From the NCBI GenBank assembly GCA_049604415.1, contig JBMYTN010000033.1, positions 1 to 44,611 on the forward strand: 44,611 nucleotides of DNA. The letters are read 5' to 3'. Of the stretch, positions 8,431 to 16,796 are shown in pieces. The position numbers and the translations under genes are program-made. Position 1 is the stretch's first letter, and each line of letters begins with the position of its first letter. This DNA is from JBMYTN01 sp049604415. Its GTDB lineage: Bacteria; Pseudomonadota; Alphaproteobacteria; Rhodospirillales; Rhodospirillaceae. The notes under the pieces are model-generated. The model ran no database searches and had not been told where the DNA came from. It saw nothing but the letters and a program-made list of their open reading frames with translations.

Positions 8431-10134
8431 GTGCTGATCAACCCGATCTCTGCGGCCATTGGTTTGAAGGCGGCGGCGACCAAGCGGGCCGTCCTGCGCA
8501 AAATGCGCGATCCCATGGCGGTTCAAGAGGAGTTCCTGCGCGACCTGTTGGCCCATCAGCGGGACACGGTGCTCGGGCGGGAGCTGGGTTTGGGTGAACT
8601 CAAGACCATCGATCAATATCGGGACCGGGTGCCAATCCGGCGCTATGGCGATTTTGAGCCCTATATTGCCCGGATCGCAGCGGGCGAGGCCAATGTGCTG
8701 AACCCGGATCCGGTGCTGTATTTGAATGTCACCAGCGGCACCACCGGACGGCAAAAACGCATCCCGGTGACCAAGCGCTTTCGGCATTTTCTCGGCAAAG
8801 CGCAATTCGCCTCCTATGGCTTTGGGTGGGAAGCCTTTCGTGCCCATGCGCGGTCGTTCCCGGCGGGGGAGCGCCCTCGTTTGGGGCGGGGGATTGTCGG
8901 GCAAACCACGGCGGATTTTGGCATTACGGACGGAGGGGTGCCCTATGGTCGGGCCACCAGCGGACGGATCCAATCGGCGCGCTATTTGGTGAACTCCGTG
9001 CTGGCCCACCCGCTGGAGACCATGGGCGTGGCCGATGCCCCGAGCCGCCATTATCTGACCTTGCTGTTCGCGCTGGCCCGGCCCCATGTTGGCTTCCTGC
9101 TGATTGGCTTTCCGATCAACATGGTCCATCTCTGTCAGTCCATGGAGGCCTTTTCCGAGCTTTTGGTTGAGGATCTGGCGCGGGGCAGCATTTCAGACAG
9201 CATCAACCTGGACCCGGCCTTGCGGGCAGCGGTGACGCCGCGCCTAAAACCAGCCCCGGAGCGAGCGGCGTTTCTGCGGGCAGTTCTGAAGCGCGACGGA
9301 CGCTTGACCCCGAAAACCGCTTGGCCGTCTCTCGCGGTGCTGATCACCGCCATGGGCGGGGCATCGGCGTTTTACGTGCCGCGTTTGCGGGAGTATGTCG
9401 GTGAAGCCCTATTTTTTGGCGGCAATTATAGCGCGAGCGAGGGTGTCATCGGGCTCTATACCGACTTCAATGTCCACCACAGCGCCTTGGCCATTGAAAG
9501 CACCTTCTTTGAATTGGTGCCCGAGGATCAATGGGACACCGACCACCCGAAAACCGTTTTGGCCTCAGAGGCCGAGATCGGGCGCAGCTATCGCGTGGTG
9601 ATGAGCAATTACAACGGCATGCCGCGCTATGATCTGGAAGACATTGTCGAGGTCGTTGGGTTCCTGGAGAAAACCCCGCTAATCCGCTTCCAGCGCCGCG
9701 CCGGAGGGCAACTGAGTTCGGTCTTGGAAAAAACCACCGAGCATCATGTGCTGACCGTGATCAACGGGCTGCAGGAGGAATTCGGTCTGGCTCTACAGGA
9801 CTATTGCATCACCTTGTCCGAGCAGGAGATCCCGCCGCATTATCTGGTCAATCTTGAGCTGGCTCCGGGCAGCCATTTGGCCGATCCGCAAGGGTTTTTG
9901 CGGCGCTTTGATGAGGCGCTGAAGCAGATCAACTGGCTTTATGGGATGTTACGCAAAGATCGGATCCCACCGCCAAAGCTGCGCATTCTGGCTCAGGGCA
10001 GTTTTTTCGCCCTGCGCCAGCGCCGGGTGGCCATTGCGCAGGCCAGTGCGGATGTCAAACTGCCCCATGTCAGCGAGGACCGCCAGTTCTTAGACGGGGC
10101 CACCATCCTGGAAGCCTTTGACTTTGTCGACTGA
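8431..10134 (+). CDS. GH3-family acyl-acid amido synthetase
   Basis: 567 residues of the GH3 (auxin-responsive promoter family) adenylating fold. ATP motif 1 is TSGTTGRQKR at 101-110, motif 2 is SASEG at 334-338, and the motif 3 region is YDLED at 400-404 followed by VVGF. Plant GH3 enzymes adenylate small carboxylic acids such as jasmonate and auxin, then transfer the acyl group to an amino acid. Bacterial members are poorly studied. The GTG start lies 4 nt after the dpgC-like gene, with AAAGGG upstream. This tight coupling suggests that it activates a carboxylate made by, or coupled to, the Dpg-type pathway. Candidates are the arylglyoxylate, Dpg itself or a fatty acid. The acyl donor and amine acceptor are unknown. 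Confidence 0.85.
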   Translation: MLINPISAAIGLKAAATKRAVLRKMRDPMAVQEEFLRDLLAHQRDTVLGRELGLGELKTIDQYRDRVPIRRYGDFEPYIARIAAGEANVLNPDPVLYLNVTSGTTGRQKRIPVTKRFRHFLGKAQFASYGFGWEAFRAHARSFPAGERPRLGRGIVGQTTADFGITDGGVPYGRATSGRIQSARYLVNSVLAHPLETMGVADAPSRHYLTLLFALARPHVGFLLIGFPINMVHLCQSMEAFSELLVEDLARGSISDSINLDPALRAAVTPRLKPAPERAAFLRAVLKRDGRLTPKTAWPSLAVLITAMGGASAFYVPRLREYVGEALFFGGNYSASEGVIGLYTDFNVHHSALAIESTFFELVPEDQWDTDHPKTVLASEAEIGRSYRVVMSNYNGMPRYDLEDIVEVVGFLEKTPLIRFQRRAGGQLSSVLEKTTEHHVLTVINGLQEEFGLALQDYCITLSEQEIPPHYLVNLELAPGSHLADPQGFLRRFDEALKQINWLYGMLRKDRIPPPKLRILAQGSFFALRQRRVAIAQASADVKLPHVSEDRQFLDGATILEAFDFVD

Positions 10135-10176
10135 ACAGTCAAAGGGTTAAGGTCGGGGCGAAAAAGGGAGCGGTGG

Positions 10177-10845
10177 ATGGCTATGCACAAATCAGCCTTT
10201 GCCAATTGGGTGATCCGGACCGCCAATGATTGGGCGCGCCGCCATTCAGCCGATCCGCTGAGCCCGATGCTGACCGAAGCCGTCGCCCCCCGCCCGGCGT
10301 TGCAAGCGATCATGGAACAGTTTGACGCGATCCAGGCCGAGGTGTTGGGGGCGTTGCCCCAGGCGACCTCCATTGAGGGTGAGCTGTTTTTTCCCCGCAA
10401 GATCACGTCGGATGGCAAGTGGGATAAAATTTACATCAAGTGGTATGCGCCAATCCCCGCGGCCTCCAAAGAGCGGTTCCCGACCCTGTGTCGCATTCTG
10501 GACCAGCATGCGGAAATCCAACTGGCGATGGTCTCCATCCTCCAGCCCGGCGGGGTGATCAATCCCCATTGTGGTTCCTGGTGTGGCTGCATCCGGGTCC
10601 ATGTTGGGATCAGCACGCCCAATGATCCGAGCTGTCGTTTTGTGAATGGGGACCAGACGTTCTATTGGCAGGACGGCAGGGTGGAGGCCTTTGACGACAC
10701 CTATTTGCACCATGCCCAGAATGAGACCGACAAACCCCGGATCATTTTGTTCCTGGATGTGGAGCGCAAAATGAACACACCGGCGGCGCAACGCACCCTG
10801 CGCTGGATCAATGGCACCTTGGGTCGCCTGACAACCCGGCAATAA
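10177..10845 (+). CDS. Aspartyl/asparaginyl beta-hydroxylase-family dioxygenase (LpxO-like)
   Basis: 222 residues of the Fe(II)/2-oxoglutarate AspH fold (PF05118 type). Two likely iron histidines are H131 in NPHCG and H178 in FDDTYLHH, and R188 in KPRIILFLDV would bind 2-oxoglutarate. As in AspH, the usual HxD acid is absent (HCG instead). The family includes LpxO, which 2-hydroxylates acyl chains of lipid A, and small-molecule amino-acid hydroxylases. Unlike LpxO it has no N-terminal membrane anchor. It lies 42 nt after the GH3 gene, behind GGGAGCGG, and ends 6 nt before the convergent devC. In this setting it could hydroxylate an acyl chain, as in the 2-hydroxyacyl groups of many bacterial sphingolipids, or the Dpg moiety. 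Confidence 0.8.
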   Translation: MAMHKSAFANWVIRTANDWARRHSADPLSPMLTEAVAPRPALQAIMEQFDAIQAEVLGALPQATSIEGELFFPRKITSDGKWDKIYIKWYAPIPAASKERFPTLCRILDQHAEIQLAMVSILQPGGVINPHCGSWCGCIRVHVGISTPNDPSCRFVNGDQTFYWQDGRVEAFDDTYLHHAQNETDKPRIILFLDVERKMNTPAAQRTLRWINGTLGRLTTRQ

Positions 10846-10851
10846 AGCGCA

Positions 10852-12027
10852 TCATCCAAACAGGTCAGCGGGGTCCGCATCACGCAGTTTGCGCACGGCC
10901 AATATGGCAGAGACCAAACAAATAAAGCAGATGGTGGTGAAGACGAACAGCACGATCCCGGGGGACATTTCGAACTTCAAACTGGCTGAGGCGGATATGT
11001 ATTGATACATCCCCCAAGACAGCATCACGCCGGGAACAAAGCCCAAAACTGCGAGCAATATGGCTGCCGAAAGCACAATGAATTTCAGCTTTAAGTCACT
11101 GAATCCAATAGCTTTCAGGGTTGCGTAATCCTTGATGTATTTCGAAATGATCTGAAACAGGATCTGATACAGGATAATGATCCCAACCGCGATGGCCCCA
11201 AACAGCCCAAAGCGGAAGATCACGCCAATGGGCGTGTTGAACTCGTAATGGGATCGCTCGCCGGAAAGCAATTGGCTTTTGGTCAGCACCCGGACATCGC
11301 CGGGCAAATAATCCTCGATGGCTTGTCGAACCTGCTCCGGGTCCGCACCCTCTTTCAGGGTGATCAGGCCAACATCGATCCGATTACGGTCCCGATTGAA
11401 AATGTCCCAGAAGGTTACATCGCTGGTGAACAAATGGGTGTTCGCTGTGGTGTTTGCCCCAATGGAGAACAGATTTTCGATATAGATCCGCTGTTGGTTG
11501 GCCCCGGCGCGGACTTCGATGTCATAGCGCACCCCTTGGGCCACTTGTTCGATGATCGGATTGAATTCAGGCCGGGACTTGTCATCCATCAAAAACACAT
11601 CAGCGCGTTTGAGCAACTCGATATTGTTGTCGACCCCGGGGACGGCGATGGGGCTGTTCGCGGGCGAGAATCCCAAAGTGACGATGTTGCGCAAATAGTC
11701 CGGATTGCCTTCCGGGTCGCGCATTAGCAAACCGGCCCAATAAAGCGGTTTTATCGACTCCACTCCATCAATGGCCAAGGTCTGGAACAGCCGGTGCTGG
11801 GAGAAGGAAGATGGCTTAAGCACCGACACCGTCGAGGCGTTCATCAGGAAAATATCTGCCCGAATGGCGGACGGCAGGTCGGTTAGGGTGTTGAGGAAGG
11901 AGGACCGAAAGCCGATCTGCATGAACAGCAAGATGGTGGTGAAGGCAATCCCAAGCACAGCGGCGATGGTTTGCGCACGCTGATATTTTAGCTGCAACCA
12001 AGGTATGGGCGTTTTCCGAAGGAACAT
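10852..12027 (-). CDS. devC: DevC-like ABC transporter permease (MacB/FtsX fold)
   Basis: 391 residues. The start resembles remembered DevC proteins (IPWLQLKYQRAQTIAAVLGI with a first membrane segment). A large periplasmic domain follows, then three C-terminal membrane segments at about 265-385, giving the four-helix MacB/DevC topology. In cyanobacteria DevBCA with TolC exports heterocyst glycolipids. Here it lies 141 nt downstream of the DevB-like gene on the same strand. The ATPase partner is not adjacent: the best candidate is the DevA-like ATPase at 18024-19160. It ends 6 nt from the stop of the hydroxylase gene, so the two operons converge. The substrate is inferred to be a lipid-like product of the neighbouring genes. 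Confidence 0.85.
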   Translation of the reverse strand: MFLRKTPIPWLQLKYQRAQTIAAVLGIAFTTILLFMQIGFRSSFLNTLTDLPSAIRADIFLMNASTVSVLKPSSFSQHRLFQTLAIDGVESIKPLYWAGLLMRDPEGNPDYLRNIVTLGFSPANSPIAVPGVDNNIELLKRADVFLMDDKSRPEFNPIIEQVAQGVRYDIEVRAGANQQRIYIENLFSIGANTTANTHLFTSDVTFWDIFNRDRNRIDVGLITLKEGADPEQVRQAIEDYLPGDVRVLTKSQLLSGERSHYEFNTPIGVIFRFGLFGAIAVGIIILYQILFQIISKYIKDYATLKAIGFSDLKLKFIVLSAAILLAVLGFVPGVMLSWGMYQYISASASLKFEMSPGIVLFVFTTICFICLVSAILAVRKLRDADPADLFG

Positions 12028-12168
12028 GGGAAAGCCTGTTGCAGCCGATCCGGAGTCAGGGGGTTAGGTTAGTGCCTGCTTTGGCCACATCCACAGAGGC
12101 ACTGCCAACATATCGAGGGTGAAACAGTAGCGATCTTGGGCCGCCTTGCCAAGCAACGGCTCGGGCCC
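12028..12168 (-). other. devB-devC intergenic region with two inverted repeats
   Basis: This 141-nt gap between devB and devC holds a perfect 7-bp inverted repeat, AGTGCCT at 12071-12077 and AGGCACT at 12097-12103. A second hairpin, 12143-12160, has a TTGC/GCAA stem extended by GCC/GGC with one bulge, just after the devB stop. Neither is followed by a T run. They may stabilise mRNA ends, attenuate or process the transcript. No gene is visible. Confidence 0.35.
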
Positions 12169-13197
12169 CTATTGCGATGCAGCGCTTTGTGCAGTTGATG
12201 CGCCCGTATCGATGATCACTGCGACCTGCAAATTGGTCAAATCAGCCACCGTGGCACTGTTTTCCGCATCCAGACGGATTTTTATCTCCACCACCCGGGC
12301 ATCCACATCGGCGGTGGGATCGGTGGCCAGGATCTCGTTTTTGCCAATCAACAGGCCGATATGCTCAACCGTGCCGCCAAGGGTACCCTCAAAGCCATCG
12401 CTGGTGACCGAGGCCCGTTGGCCCAGACGGACCCGGCTGATATCGGTTTCATAGACCTCGGCCTGGATCCACATCCGGTCGGTTTGGCCCATTTCGACCA
12501 CGCCGCGTTCGGCAATGAATTCGCCCGGCTTGGTGTGCACATCCAAGATCCGCCCGGTGATCGGAGCCCGGACCACGGAGCGCAAATAGTCGGCTTCGGC
12601 ACGCAACAGAGAGGCCTTGGCGTCCTGCAATTCGGCCTCGGCCACGGCGACCTCTTCGATCCGGACTTCGATCAGATCTTCCAACTGCGCCTTGGCTTCA
12701 GCAATTTGGCGCTCCAGCACCCGTTGTTCCAAGCAGGTTTCGTCACGCTGGGAATCCGAGGCGACTTTGCGCCGCCAAAGCTCCTCGATCCGGGCGCATT
12801 CTGCCGTTGCGGTCTCCAATTCGATGGCCAGCCGGTCGACCCGGGCTTTTTGCACATTGATTGCCCCGACACTGACCCCGGCTTTGACCAAAGCCAGTTT
12901 GGCTTCCCGGATCTCCACCTGGGCCTCCGCCACCCCAATGGCCGCCGTCAGGCGCGGATTGTTGTCCAAAGTGGCGATGATTTGACCGGCTTCGACCCGG
13001 TCGCCTTCCGAAACCAACAGCTCCGCAACTGTGGAGCCGTCCGAAGAAATGGTGCCGCTGACCCGATAAACGCCACCCTCTGGCTCGACAAAGCCCAAGG
13101 CCGAGACCGCAGAGGGCTGCTGGGCCAGCGCTGCGCCCAGAGGAGGCGTTGCCAGCAACAGCGAGGCGAGGAGGGCGGGAGCGATCTGTCGGATCAT
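12169..13197 (-). CDS. devB: DevB/HlyD-type membrane fusion (periplasmic adaptor) protein
   Basis: 342 residues. A Sec-type signal peptide (hydrophobic 7-24, cleavage near ALA-QQ) is followed by a biotinyl-lipoyl half (VSGTISSDGSTV, then EGDRVEAGQIIATLDNNP), a long alpha-helical hairpin rich in Ala, Glu, Arg and Leu, and the second lipoyl/beta-barrel region (VRAPITGRILDVHTKPGEFI). The C-terminus is short. The ATG at 13197 is chosen because it overlaps the TGA of the upstream reductase as ATGA (13194-13197), the signal peptide begins there, and upstream codons lie inside the reductase gene. It should bridge DevC to an outer-membrane TolC-like channel, which is not in the window. Coupling to the reductase ties export to biosynthesis. 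Confidence 0.85.
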   Translation of the reverse strand: MIRQIAPALLASLLLATPPLGAALAQQPSAVSALGFVEPEGGVYRVSGTISSDGSTVAELLVSEGDRVEAGQIIATLDNNPRLTAAIGVAEAQVEIREAKLALVKAGVSVGAINVQKARVDRLAIELETATAECARIEELWRRKVASDSQRDETCLEQRVLERQIAEAKAQLEDLIEVRIEEVAVAEAELQDAKASLLRAEADYLRSVVRAPITGRILDVHTKPGEFIAERGVVEMGQTDRMWIQAEVYETDISRVRLGQRASVTSDGFEGTLGGTVEHIGLLIGKNEILATDPTADVDARVVEIKIRLDAENSATVADLTNLQVAVIIDTGASTAQSAASQ

Positions 13198-14156
13198 GGG
13201 ATCAACCTTCGAACCGTTTCTTCCGGGGTCTGGGGCTGCCACCCCAACTCTTTACGCGCCTTGGCCGCATCCACGCGGACACAGCGGTCATAGAGGTAAT
13301 GCACCCGCTCCCGACTGAGCGGCGGGTTCACGTTCAACAGGCGGCCAACCGGGTCCATCACATGGCCCAACAGGCGGACCAGCGGCTCCGGCAGCTCTTT
13401 GGGCTCTGGGAGCCCTGCATTGGCTGCCAAAATGGCAAACATCTCCCCAGTGGTCAGTTCCCCTGCGGAGGCGATGTAATGGACACCGGCCTTGCCACGC
13501 TCTGCCGCCAGAACCAGGGCTTCGGCCACATCTTCGACATGAACAATACCGGTAATGCGATGGCTGGCGACCCAATATTTCAGCCGACCGGCCAAAAAAC
13601 GCGTCACCACCGGGCCGAAATGCGGATCGCCTTGGCCGAGAATGCCCGACGGCATTACGGAGATGACTTCGAACCCGTCATGGGTTGCACCATAATGGTC
13701 CACCAAGGCCTGGGCATCCAGTTTGGAGCGGTCATAGGCTGAGGCGACTTTGGTGGTTGGGTCGCGGCGATGGGTTTCATCGGCAATGGCCGCACCGGTA
13801 TGGCCATAAATGCCAATGGTCGAGCAATGGACAAAACGGCGCACCCCTGCGGCCACGGCGCCGTCCAACAGGGTTCTGGTGCCCTCCACATTGGTTCGGA
13901 TCATCTCTGTGGCGTCAACAATGCCCAGATCGACCCGGGCGGCGGTGTGGATCACCGTCTCCACACCCGCCAAAGCAGCCTTCAGGGCGGCCGCATCGGT
14001 CAAATCGCCGGTGACCAGCTCCACATCCAGCCCGTTTAGGCGTCCGAGGTCACTGTTGGTGCGGACCAGGCCGCGCACGGTACGGTCGCGTTGACATAGT
14101 GCGCGCACCACATGGGACCCGGTAAAGCCATTGGCTCCTGTGATGAGGGTTGTCAT
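13194..14156 (-). CDS. Extended SDR / 3-beta-HSD-like NAD(P)-dependent reductase (CerR-like)
   Basis: 320 residues of extended short-chain dehydrogenase fold. The nucleotide motif TGANGFTG is at 6-13 and the catalytic Y141-x3-K145 is in YDRSK. This family contains sugar epimerases, 3-beta-hydroxysteroid dehydrogenases and dihydroflavonol reductases, so annotation by similarity alone is ambiguous. It lies divergently next to an alpha-oxoamine synthase and acyltransferase, and is translationally coupled to devB. In Caulobacter an NAD-dependent epimerase-like protein, CerR, reduces 3-ketosphingolipids. The best inference is reduction of the 3-keto product of the synthase. An epimerase for a sugar headgroup is the main alternative. 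The start at 14156 begins the beta strand of the Rossmann fold directly. Confidence 0.75.
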   Translation of the reverse strand: MTTLITGANGFTGSHVVRALCQRDRTVRGLVRTNSDLGRLNGLDVELVTGDLTDAAALKAALAGVETVIHTAARVDLGIVDATEMIRTNVEGTRTLLDGAVAAGVRRFVHCSTIGIYGHTGAAIADETHRRDPTTKVASAYDRSKLDAQALVDHYGATHDGFEVISVMPSGILGQGDPHFGPVVTRFLAGRLKYWVASHRITGIVHVEDVAEALVLAAERGKAGVHYIASAGELTTGEMFAILAANAGLPEPKELPEPLVRLLGHVMDPVGRLLNVNPPLSRERVHYLYDRCVRVDAAKARKELGWQPQTPEETVRRLIP

Positions 14157-14220
14157 GGTTTAACCGTTGGGCAACAATCCATAGACATCTCGCCGCGTTC
14201 GAGGGTGCTATTGATCCCTC

Positions 14221-14289
14221 AGGAGGAAAGCGGCGGTGGCTGAAAACAGCCCTGAGGCTGAGCCACTGAGCGGCTTACCGAGCTTTTGA
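14221..14289 (+). promoter_or_regulatory. Leader with strong RBS, possible 17-residue leader peptide and hairpin
   Basis: AGGAGG at 14221-14226 is spaced 9 nt from GTG at 14236, which opens a 17-codon frame ending at TGA 14287-14289, 24 nt before the synthase ATG. Within it a perfect 5-bp stem with an AAAA loop (GGCTG/CAGCC, about 14238-14251) is visible. The synthase itself has no comparable Shine-Dalgarno sequence, so translation could be re-initiated from this small frame. No run of one amino-acid codon typical of attenuators is seen. It may be a translated leader or chance. Confidence 0.35.
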
Positions 14290-14313
14290 GTCCTTCGCAC
14301 GGATGATAACACG

Positions 14314-15606
14314 ATGCAAGTTGTTGACGACTACTGGCAGCAGGTCAGGGGCGCGGATTTGCACCCGGGGCATTATGTATGCCTTGCCAAGAGCGGCAAC
14401 CGGGTGACCATCGAGTGCGAGGAAACCGGTCGCGTCTTTGAGGCGCTGAACTTCTGCAACAATGATATTTTGGGTCTGGCCCAGAACCCCCAGGTTAAAG
14501 CGGCAGCGGTTGCGGCAATTGATCAGTTTGGCACGTCGAACAGCGGCTGTGCCGCATTGAATGGCCGGATCTCCGTCCACCGGGAGCTGGAGCAGGAAAT
14601 CTCCGACTTTAAAGGGCTGCCGCACACCTATTTGTTTTTAAATGCCTGGATGGCGATGCAGGCTCTGTTCGATGCCTTTTGTCATTTGGCCATCCCAATC
14701 CCTGGCTTCCGCCATACCCGGGAAACGCTGATCTTCACCGACCTGTCCAACCATGGCTGCATCACCACCGCAGTGGTCAATGCGGGCAACCGGTCCGGTA
14801 AGCGCCACACCCAAAGCCCAGAGGTTCGGGTCAAATCCTATCGCCATTGCGATCCCGACGATTTGGCCAAGCGGTTGCGCCGCTATGCCAAGCCCGGCGA
14901 TCGGATCATCGTGGTGACCGATTCCGTCTTTTCCATGGAAGGGGACATCGCACCCCTGCCCGCATTCGTTGACCTGCTGGCGGGCTATCCCGGCAGCGTG
15001 CTGGTGCTCGATGAAGCCCATTCCAGCGGGGCCATTGGCCCGGGCGGAGGCGGTCTTTGCGAGCATTTCGGTCTGTCGCCCGACGCCATTGCCGCACGCG
15101 GTGTCGAGCCGGTGATTATGACCACCTTTTCCAAATTTGCCGCCTCCGCTGGGGCGGCGATCAGCACGCGGTCTTCGGGGTTGGTTGGGGTGTTGGATGC
15201 CTGTCCGACGGCGATTGGCACCATCTCCTTGCCGCCCTCAACCGCAGCGGCGGCCTTGGAGGCGATCCGGCAAATGCGCCAGCATCCGGAATGGTGCCAA
15301 GCGGTTCAAGACAAGACCGTATTCCTGCGCAACTTGCTCCGGGAGCAAGGTTTTGAAGCCCAGGGACAAACCAATGTGGTGCCGGTGGTGCTGCACCCGG
15401 ATGTGCATCCCAAGGGCTTTGCCCGCCACATGCTGGAGCAGAGCGGGGTTTGGGTCTCGCCAATTTGGTATATCGCCAAGCCCCGTCTGCGGGTGGTGGT
15501 GAATGCGCTGCATACGGAGCAGGAATTGCGCAGCTTGGTCGATGCCATGATCGACAGCCGGGAGATGCTCTATCCGGTTCCAGGCCGCCTGCAGCAAAGG
15601 GCGTGA
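14314..15606 (+). CDS. Alpha-oxoamine synthase (serine palmitoyltransferase / AONS family)
   Basis: 430 residues of fold-type I PLP enzyme. Visible family features are NFCNNDILGL near the N-terminus, DEAHSSGAIG with D233 and H236, and the PLP-binding lysine K274 in TTFSKFAASAGA. The family condenses an acyl-CoA or acyl-ACP with an amino acid and releases CO2. Members use glycine, alanine, serine or cysteate. With the following GNAT-like gene and the divergent reductase, the set resembles the bacterial Spt-bCerS-CerR ceramide pathway. No biotin genes are nearby, which argues against BioF. The amino-acid substrate cannot be read from sequence: serine is the default, but a Dpg or other amino acid made by this locus is a possibility. 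Confidence 0.85.
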   Translation: MQVVDDYWQQVRGADLHPGHYVCLAKSGNRVTIECEETGRVFEALNFCNNDILGLAQNPQVKAAAVAAIDQFGTSNSGCAALNGRISVHRELEQEISDFKGLPHTYLFLNAWMAMQALFDAFCHLAIPIPGFRHTRETLIFTDLSNHGCITTAVVNAGNRSGKRHTQSPEVRVKSYRHCDPDDLAKRLRRYAKPGDRIIVVTDSVFSMEGDIAPLPAFVDLLAGYPGSVLVLDEAHSSGAIGPGGGGLCEHFGLSPDAIAARGVEPVIMTTFSKFAASAGAAISTRSSGLVGVLDACPTAIGTISLPPSTAAAALEAIRQMRQHPEWCQAVQDKTVFLRNLLREQGFEAQGQTNVVPVVLHPDVHPKGFARHMLEQSGVWVSPIWYIAKPRLRVVVNALHTEQELRSLVDAMIDSREMLYPVPGRLQQRA

Positions 15607-15623
15607 CGGGGGAGGGGGAACCG

Positions 15624-16778
15624 ATGGCCGCAACGCCCCAGTCGGCATCGGCGGTGGAGGTGATCCCGGTAGCCTCGGAGTCCGATTGGGCCGCCTTTTT
15701 TGCTGTGCCCGAGCAGATCTATCATAACGATCCGCATTATGTGCCGCCTTTGCGGGCCGAGGTTGAACGCCAGCTTTCGCCCCAATCCTCGTTTCTGACC
15801 TATGGCCAGTTTGAAGCTTTTTTGGCCCATCAAGACGGCCAGCCGGTTGGGCGTGTTGTTGCCTCGATCAATCACCGTCTGAACCAGGGCCAGGATCAAA
15901 AGCTTGGCCTGTTTGGCTATTTCGAATGCATTGACGATAAGGCGGTGTCCGGGGCCTTGTTCGAGGCCGCCTGTCGGTGGTTGAAGGAGCAAGGCTGTTC
16001 CCTGGTCCGGGGTCCGGTCGACCTCTCGACCCACATTCACTGTCTCTGCCTGGTCCAAGGTTTTGACGATCCGCCGACCCTGCGTATGCCCTATAACCCG
16101 TCTTACTATCCCGGTCTGATCGAGGCGGCGGGGTGGGCCAAGGCCAAGGACGCCATCGCCTATCACTACCCCATGGTGCTCAGCCATGAAGCGGCGTTTC
16201 AGCGTGCCCACCGCCATGCTTGTGCCATGGGGGTGACCTTCCGACCGATCCGGCTAAAAGGTGCCGGCTTTGAAGTGGATTGCCGCAGCCTGCATCGGGT
16301 CTATTCGGAAAGCTTTTCCGACAATTGGATGTCGACGCCGCGCACGGAAGCGGAGTTTCTAGAGGACGCCAAGGGCTTGCGTTCCATTGTCGATCCAAAG
16401 CTGTTTCCCATTGCCGAGCATGACGGGCGGATGATTGGTTTTTGGATGTGCCTCCCGGACTACAACATCCCGCTGCGCCATGTCGGCGGGCGGTTGAACG
16501 CCATCGGCATTCTGAAAATGCTTTGGTACCGGCGTCAGATCCATCGGGCCCGCGTCTTTGCCCTTGGGGTTTTGCCGGACTACCAACGCAAGCGCTGGGC
16601 GGTGGCTCCGGCCTTGATCTATTTGGGTGTCCAGGGCGGCAATGCCCGCTCCCGTCCCTTTGCCAGCGCAGAACTGTCCTGGGTGTGGGAGGACAATCAA
16701 AAATCCCGCAGCATCATTGAATCCAGCGGTGGCGTGCCGTCCAAAACCTATCGGCTGTACGAGCGGTCCCTGGATTGA
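15624..16778 (+). CDS. GNAT-superfamily acyltransferase, candidate bacterial ceramide synthase
   Basis: 384 residues of the large GNAT-like family often annotated as hypothetical protein or N-acetyltransferase. The N-terminal half begins VIPVASESDW..F..VPEQIY with NDPHYVPPL, and the C-terminal half has FALGVLPDYQRKRWAVAPALIY followed by ELSWVWEDNQKSRSIIESSGG, typical of the acyl-CoA-binding GNAT core. ATG 15624 is chosen because GGGGGAGGGGG precedes it; the frame opens earlier but overlaps the synthase. It follows the synthase by 17 nt. In Caulobacter a GNAT-type protein, bCerS, N-acylates the long-chain base. By position this is the likely N-acyltransferase here. Functional confidence is moderate. 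Confidence 0.75.
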   Translation: MAATPQSASAVEVIPVASESDWAAFFAVPEQIYHNDPHYVPPLRAEVERQLSPQSSFLTYGQFEAFLAHQDGQPVGRVVASINHRLNQGQDQKLGLFGYFECIDDKAVSGALFEAACRWLKEQGCSLVRGPVDLSTHIHCLCLVQGFDDPPTLRMPYNPSYYPGLIEAAGWAKAKDAIAYHYPMVLSHEAAFQRAHRHACAMGVTFRPIRLKGAGFEVDCRSLHRVYSESFSDNWMSTPRTEAEFLEDAKGLRSIVDPKLFPIAEHDGRMIGFWMCLPDYNIPLRHVGGRLNAIGILKMLWYRRQIHRARVFALGVLPDYQRKRWAVAPALIYLGVQGGNARSRPFASAELSWVWEDNQKSRSIIESSGGVPSKTYRLYERSLD

Positions 16779-16790
16779 CCCCTTTGGGGT
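16778..16790. terminator. Possible short hairpin between convergent genes
   Basis: ACCCC-TTT-GGGGT forms a perfect 5-bp stem immediately after the acyltransferase stop, in an 18-nt gap before the convergent methyltransferase stop. There is no T tract, so intrinsic termination is uncertain. Confidence 0.3.
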
Positions 16791-16796
16791 CCCCTG

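Noticed and set aside
14314..15606. Biotin synthesis gene bioF
   Set aside because: The enzyme family fits, but no other biotin gene is present and the flanking acyltransferase and reductase point to a lipid pathway.
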